NCBI RefSeq assembly: GCF_900090235.1 | Contig: NZ_LT607750.1 | Location: forward strand, 6,467,501-6,531,500 | DNA length: 64,000 bases | Source of the DNA: Micromonospora echinaurantiaca | GTDB taxonomy: Bacteria > Actinomycetota > Actinomycetes > Mycobacteriales > Micromonosporaceae | Direction of reading: 5' to 3' | Shown here: one piece after another, positions 60,273-64,000 of the stretch | How the letters are laid out: each line of letters starts with the position of its first letter | How positions within the stretch are numbered: position 1 is the first letter of the stretch | Notes under the pieces: generated by a model | Seen by the model: the letters and a program-made list of their open reading frames with translations, nothing else | Told to the model about the DNA's origin: nothing | Databases searched by the model: none | Program-made: the position numbers and the translations under genes

Positions 60273-60650
60273 ATGGAATACGTGGGAACTGCGTTGGCTG
60301 AAATGACTATGCCTCAGATCTCGCCGCTTGCCGGCGAGCCGATCGAACGTGCCGATGCCGAGCGTCTCGCCGGGGTCCTCAAGGCCCTCGCCGACCCCGC
60401 CCGGTTGCGGCTGCTCAGCCTGATCCAGTCGGCGCCCGAGGGCGAGGCGTGCGTGTGCGATTTGACCGCGCCGCTCGGCCTCTCGCAGCCGACGGTCAGC
60501 CACCACCTGCGGATCCTCACCGAGGCCGGCCTGCTGGAGCGGGAGAAGCGTGGTGTGTGGGCGTACTACCGGCTGGTCCCGACCGCGATCGCCACGATCG
60601 CCGATCTGCTGACCCCGCCGCGCAAGCGGGCCACCAAGAAGGCTCGCTGA
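60273..60650 (+). CDS. ArsR/SmtB-family metal-responsive regulator
   Basis: 125 residues. Winged helix (RLAGVLKALADPARLRLLSLIQ, GLSQPTVSHHLRILTEAGLLEREKRGVWAYYRL) with the alpha-3 metal motif CVCDL (EACVCDLTAPLGLSQPTVSHH), the site that binds As(III) or soft metals. A Lys/Arg-rich tail (PPRKRATKKAR) is unusual. No arsenic genes are adjacent, so its target is elsewhere or its ligand differs. ATG 60273 is assumed; ATG at 60306 would remove 11 residues. Confidence 0.9.
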   Translation: MEYVGTALAEMTMPQISPLAGEPIERADAERLAGVLKALADPARLRLLSLIQSAPEGEACVCDLTAPLGLSQPTVSHHLRILTEAGLLEREKRGVWAYYRLVPTAIATIADLLTPPRKRATKKAR

Positions 60651-60661
60651 CCCGTTCCGAT

Positions 60662-60698
60662 CGTCCGGTGCCATCCCAGTTCGGGACGGCGCCGGACG
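60662..60698. terminator. Stem-loop between convergent arsR and dedA genes
   Basis: An 11-bp stem with one G-T pair (60662-60672 with 60688-60698), 11 bp after the arsR stop and 10 bp before the dedA stop. Confidence 0.55.
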
Positions 60699-60708
60699 GC
60701 CGGGCCGA

Positions 60709-61422
60709 TCAGTGCTTGCCGTAGTGCTCGCGGGTCTCCCGGATCGCCTCCTCGGCGGCGGCCCGCTCCTGCGGGGTGGTGCCACGCTTGGCCGCCATCC
60801 GCGCCCGGAGCAGCTCGACCACGATCGGGACCACCGAGATGCCGACGATGGCGATCAGGATCAGCTCGATGTTCGCCTTGACGAACGGGATCTGGCCGAG
60901 GAAGTAGCCGAGCACCGTCACGCCGGTGCCCCACAGGATCCCGCCGATCACGTTGTAGGTCACGAAGGTGCGGTAGTTCATCCGGCTCACCCCGGCCACG
61001 ATCGGGGTGAAGGTCCGCACGATCGGCACGAACCGGGCCAGCACGATGGAGCGGGCGCCGTACTTCTCGAAGAAGTCGTGCGCCTTGAGCACGTTCTCCT
61101 GCTTGAACAGCCGCGAGTTGGGGCGACGGAACAGCGCCGGGCCGACCTTGCGGCCGAACGCGTAGCCGACCTGGTCGCCGGCGATCGCGGCAATGGTGAT
61201 CAGCAGGCAGACCAGCCAGAGCGGCCAGGTGATGTACTGCCCGTCGGCGGTGAGCAGGCCCGCGGTGAACAGCAGCGAGTCGCCCGGCAGGAAGAAGCCG
61301 ATCAGCAGGCCCGACTCGGCGAAGACGATGACCAGGATGCCGAGCAGCCCGAACGTCGAGATCAACACCTCTGGATCGAGCCAGCTCGGCCCCAGGGCCA
61401 GGGTGGTGGTGGGCGTCGGCAC
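60709..61422 (-). CDS. DedA family (SNARE-associated/VTT) membrane protein
   Basis: 237 residues. DedA/VTT core: FAESGLLIGFFLPGDSLLFTAGLL (the F/GxxxPG motif), IAAIAGDQVGYAFGRKVGPALF, KYGARSIVLARFVPIVRTFTPIVAGVSRMNYRTF (Arg-rich amphipathic segment) and NVIGGILWGTGVTVLGYFLG. Acts in recycling of lipid carriers such as undecaprenyl phosphate. GTG 61422 has GGAGG seven bases upstream and is preferred to starts further out, which add a non-conserved stretch. The C-terminal tail is charged and cytosolic. Confidence 0.93.
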   Translation of the reverse strand: MPTPTTTLALGPSWLDPEVLISTFGLLGILVIVFAESGLLIGFFLPGDSLLFTAGLLTADGQYITWPLWLVCLLITIAAIAGDQVGYAFGRKVGPALFRRPNSRLFKQENVLKAHDFFEKYGARSIVLARFVPIVRTFTPIVAGVSRMNYRTFVTYNVIGGILWGTGVTVLGYFLGQIPFVKANIELILIAIVGISVVPIVVELLRARMAAKRGTTPQERAAAEEAIRETREHYGKH

Positions 61423-61528
61423 GAGCTGACCTCCGATGAATGCCGGTTCGGTGACGGAACGTCCGTAGTCTAGGTGGCCGCCCCACGCGGCGGTGCTCGA
61501 CGTCACACCGGCGCCCGGGCCGCCCTGC

Positions 61529-62314
61529 TCAGCGTGGCGCGACGACGAGCGTCTGCACCGCCCGGCCCACCGTGCCGGCGGTGTCGGCCAGCCGGCTCTC
61601 CGCGACGCCGGAACCGTGCGGCCCGATCGTGGTGGCCGAGTCGAGCAGCAGCCACTCGCCGCGGGGCGGCCGGTGCAGGGTCACCGTCAGGTCGACGTTC
61701 ACGAAGAGCCAGCGGGCCAGGTCCAGCCGGGCACTGACCCCGCTGCCCGAGTCGGCCACCAGCAGCGCCAGCTCCGCCGGGCGGACCGGCTCCGCGGGCA
61801 GCAGCGGGATCCGGGGCCGTACCCACACCCGGGCCGGACCCGGCTCGGCGAACGCGCCGGCGACGAAGCGCCATTGCATCGCCGCCAGGTAACCGGCGGC
61901 GTGCGCCGACGACCAGAACTCCGGCTCGGTGCCGGCGTCGGGCCCGGGCGCCGGCGGCGCGTCGTCGGGCGTCGCCGGTGTCGGCTCGGCCGGGGTGAGG
62001 ATGCGCCAGCCCCGGGCGTGCAGCACCTCCTGCCCGCCCGCCTCGGCGATCCCCTCCACCAGGGTGATCCGGCGACCGGCGCGCAGCGTCCGGACGCGCA
62101 GGCTCAGCTCCGCCACCGGAACCGGGCGCAGGATGTCCACCGACACCCGGGTGAGCGGCTGACCGTCGACCGGATCGTGGTCGGCGAGCGCCCGGGCGAG
62201 CAGCGCCGACGGCGGTCCGGCGTGCTGGGCGGCGGGATCCCACGGGCCGGCGGTCGCCGGGGTGGCCACGAACCGGTTCGCGCCGGCCGGCTCGTAGAAC
62301 GCCTCGTACGTCAT
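61529..62314 (-). CDS. Acyl-CoA thioesterase family (double hot-dog) protein
   Basis: 261 residues. Two hot-dog domains: AAQHAGPPSALLARALADHDPVDGQPLTRVSVDILRPVPVAELSLRVRTLRAGRRITLVEGIAEAGGQEVLHARGW, then PVRPAELALLVADSGSGVSARLDLARWLFVNVDLTVTLHRPPRGEWLLLDSATTIGPHGSGVAESRLAD. This is the TesB-like/thioesterase-family arrangement common in actinobacteria. It hydrolyses acyl-CoA of unknown chain. A Pro/Ala linker joins the halves. Monocistronic. Confidence 0.85.
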   Translation of the reverse strand: MTYEAFYEPAGANRFVATPATAGPWDPAAQHAGPPSALLARALADHDPVDGQPLTRVSVDILRPVPVAELSLRVRTLRAGRRITLVEGIAEAGGQEVLHARGWRILTPAEPTPATPDDAPPAPGPDAGTEPEFWSSAHAAGYLAAMQWRFVAGAFAEPGPARVWVRPRIPLLPAEPVRPAELALLVADSGSGVSARLDLARWLFVNVDLTVTLHRPPRGEWLLLDSATTIGPHGSGVAESRLADTAGTVGRAVQTLVVAPR

Positions 62315-62366
62315 GGTCGGCGACCATACCCGCCGGTACGCCCCGCCCGGGTGCCCCGCCGGCCGC

Positions 62367-64000
62367 CTACAGCCGCGGGTCGACCGGCTCCGACTCGCAG
62401 GCCAGGATCGCGAAGACCAGCTCGTGCCGCCGCCACAGCGGCGCACCGGCCACCAGGGCGTCCAGCGCCGCCAGCCCCAGGCCGTGCTCGCGCAGCGCCA
62501 GCCCCCGCTTGCGCCCCAGCGACCGGCCGCGCAGCGCGGCCAGCTGCTCCGGCTCGGTGTAGCCGGGGCCGTAGATGATCCGCAGGTACTCCCGGCCCCG
62601 GCACTTGATGCCCGGCTGGAGCAGCGAGCCCCGCTCGCTACGCGCGGCGAGCCCGGCGTACGGCTTGACCACCATGCCCTCGCCCCCGGCTGCGGTGAGC
62701 GCCAACCACCAGTCGGTGGCGTCGGCCACCGCGTCGGCGTCGGCCAGGTCCACCACCTGCCGCCGGGTCGGCGTGAAGAACTCCGGGTCGGCGGCGCAGA
62801 GCCGGTCGGCCAGCGCCAGGTGCCAGCCGTGGTCCCGGTCGGCGTAGCCGGCCTTCGCGCCGGCGAGCACCGCGAACGGGGCGAGGGTCACCCCGCGCAG
62901 CCCGTCGGTCGGCCCCACGTACGCCCGGTAGGCGGCCGAGTAGGCCAGCACCTCGTCCCGGCGGCGGGCCATCCGGTCGCGCAGCTCACCCACCGGCAGG
63001 CCCCGACCGGCGGCGGCGTCCAGGGCCGCCAGCGCCGCCGGCAGCGCTGCCCGGCCCGCCGCGCCGACCCCGGCGTACTGGTCGCGGATCAGCCCGCCCG
63101 CCTTGGCCGACCAGGGCAGCAGCTCGCAGTCGAGCAGCAGCCAGTCGGTCTCCAGCTCGGCCCAGAGGCCCGCCGCGGTCACCGCCGCGCGGACCCGGCC
63201 GAGCAGTTCGTCGTCCAGCGGCGCGCCGAAGAACGGCCGGCCGGTGCGGGTGTGCACCACCCCGCCGCCCGGCCCGAACGGGCCGGCGTCCGGCTCCCGG
63301 CAGACCAGCACCACCGCCCGCGAGCCCATGTGCTTCTCCTCGCAGACCACCCGGTCCACGCCGGCGGCCCGGTAGTCGGCGAACGCCTCCGCCGGGTGCT
63401 CCAGGAAGCCGTCCCGCTGCGAGGTCGAGCAGGGCGCCATCGTCGGCGGCAGCCAGGCCAGCCAGCGCGGGTCCACCGCGAACCGGCTCATCACCTCCAG
63501 CGCGGCGGCGGCGTTCTCCGCCGGCACCGTGAGCGAGCCGTACGGGTGCTCGACGTGCCGCCGGCCGACCACGTCGGTCAGCTCCAGCACCAGGTCGGGC
63601 CGGGCCGGAGCGGCGGTCAGCGGGCGGACCGGGGCGTACCACTCCCGCTCCGCCGGCACCGAGACCAGCTCCTTCTCCGGGTAGCGCAGCGCGGTGAGCC
63701 GGCCGCCGAACACGCAGCCGGTGTCGACGCAGATGGTGTTGTTCACCCACTCCGGCTCCGGGGTGGGCGTGTGCCCGTAGACCACCATGGCCGAGCCCCG
63801 GTAGTCGCGCGCCCACGGGTAGCGCACCGGCAGGCCGTACTCGTCGGTCTCGCCGGTGGTCTCGCCGAACAGCGCGAACGCCCGCACCCGCCCCGAGGCG
63901 CGGCCCTGGTACTCCTCCTTCAGCCCGGCGTGCGCCACCACCAGCCGGCCGCCGTCCAGCACGAAGTGGCTGACCAGGCCGTCGACGAAGGCCGCCACCT
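62367..64000 (-). CDS. pnkp: Polynucleotide kinase-phosphatase-ligase Pnkp, C-terminal part (runs off the edge)
   Basis: At least 544 residues are visible; the 5' end with the kinase domain lies beyond position 64000. The first visible part is the metallophosphatase domain (GGRLVVAHAGLK, AMVVYGHTPTPEPEWVNNTICVDTGCVFGG), and the rest is the adenylyltransferase domain with AMP-accepting Lys in CEEKHMGSRAVV, then DWLLLDCELLPWS, GEGMVVKPY and GIKCRGREYLRIIYGPGY. Bacterial Pnkp works with the methyltransferase Hen1 to heal and seal cleaved tRNA or other RNA. A hen1 gene is expected just outside the window. Confidence 0.9.
   Translation of the reverse strand, partial: VAAFVDGLVSHFVLDGGRLVVAHAGLKEEYQGRASGRVRAFALFGETTGETDEYGLPVRYPWARDYRGSAMVVYGHTPTPEPEWVNNTICVDTGCVFGGRLTALRYPEKELVSVPAEREWYAPVRPLTAAPARPDLVLELTDVVGRRHVEHPYGSLTVPAENAAAALEVMSRFAVDPRWLAWLPPTMAPCSTSQRDGFLEHPAEAFADYRAAGVDRVVCEEKHMGSRAVVLVCREPDAGPFGPGGGVVHTRTGRPFFGAPLDDELLGRVRAAVTAAGLWAELETDWLLLDCELLPWSAKAGGLIRDQYAGVGAAGRAALPAALAALDAAAGRGLPVGELRDRMARRRDEVLAYSAAYRAYVGPTDGLRGVTLAPFAVLAGAKAGYADRDHGWHLALADRLCAADPEFFTPTRRQVVDLADADAVADATDWWLALTAAGGEGMVVKPYAGLAARSERGSLLQPGIKCRGREYLRIIYGPGYTEPEQLAALRGRSLGRKRGLALREHGLGLAALDALVAGAPLWRRHELVFAILACESEPVDPRL

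Overview
The window is a stretch of very GC-rich chromosome from an actinobacterium, most likely a Micromonosporaceae member close to Micromonospora. This is inferred from the base composition, the strong G/C third-position bias, GTG starts in 4-bp ATGA/GTGA overlaps, the dnaK-grpE-dnaJ-hspR operon with HspR (HAIR) sites, the hspR-type control of clpB, and actinobacterial families such as DUF6458, DUF4247, ECF42-like sigma factor plus DGPF protein, and the MT0933-type small protein. I see no rRNA, tRNA, CRISPR array, insertion sequence or prophage. 68 protein genes and one 8-codon leader frame are listed; the last gene (a Pnkp-type RNA repair enzyme) runs off the right edge.

Layout. 0-11 kb: stress and housekeeping accessory genes: an aldo/keto reductase, an SRPBCC-ArsR-SRPBCC operon with two matching operators, a FolD-like enzyme, a DGPF/ECF42-type sigma factor pair, an AAC(3)-like enzyme, a PadR/membrane protein pair, a flavin-dependent oxidoreductase, and small hydrolase and phosphoribosyltransferase genes. 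11-17 kb: an RlpA-like wall protein, a membrane SpoIIE-type phosphatase, a FadE5-like acyl-CoA dehydrogenase with candidate operators, two DUF6458 paralogues flanking a SixA-like phosphatase, and a PAQR protein. 17-25 kb: pxpBCA (5-oxoproline degradation), a thioredoxin-NHL protein, a giant Pro/Gln/Trp-rich membrane-anchored protein, and a 45-residue protein. 25-29 kb: the branched-chain-type 2-oxoacid dehydrogenase operon (E1 alpha, E1 beta, E2). 29-34 kb: a Pro-rich membrane protein, a PAP2-like protein, then a NrtR-type Nudix regulator divergent from an SPFH protein and a NAD-kinase-like protein. 35-39 kb: two tandem dynamin-like GTPases. 39-43.4 kb: the dnaK operon. 43.5-47 kb: small orphan genes, a 60-bp tandem repeat, the KhtTU potassium/proton antiporter pair, and a GntR regulator opposite a small gene with a coupled leader frame. 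47-52 kb: an epoxide hydrolase/TetR pair with palindromic operators, then clpB under a HAIR site. 52.7-58.7 kb: a tightly overlapped operon DUF4178-DUF2617-DUF4247-DUF350-membrane protein-membrane aminopropyltransferase, followed by two paralogous 4-TM proteins. 58.7-64 kb: SDR, pyrE, ArsR, DedA, thioesterase and Pnkp.

The most promising under-described units are the membrane-polyamine operon (52.7-57.1 kb), the Nudix regulator/SPFH/NAD-kinase-like locus (30.7-33.6 kb), the dispersed stem-loop element with a conserved GTTGATCATG arm seen twice (33.7 and 51.9 kb), and the 60-bp minisatellite that appears to have grown from a terminator hairpin (43.7 kb). Protein coordinates were checked against reading frames; family names rest on motif recognition, not on database searches.
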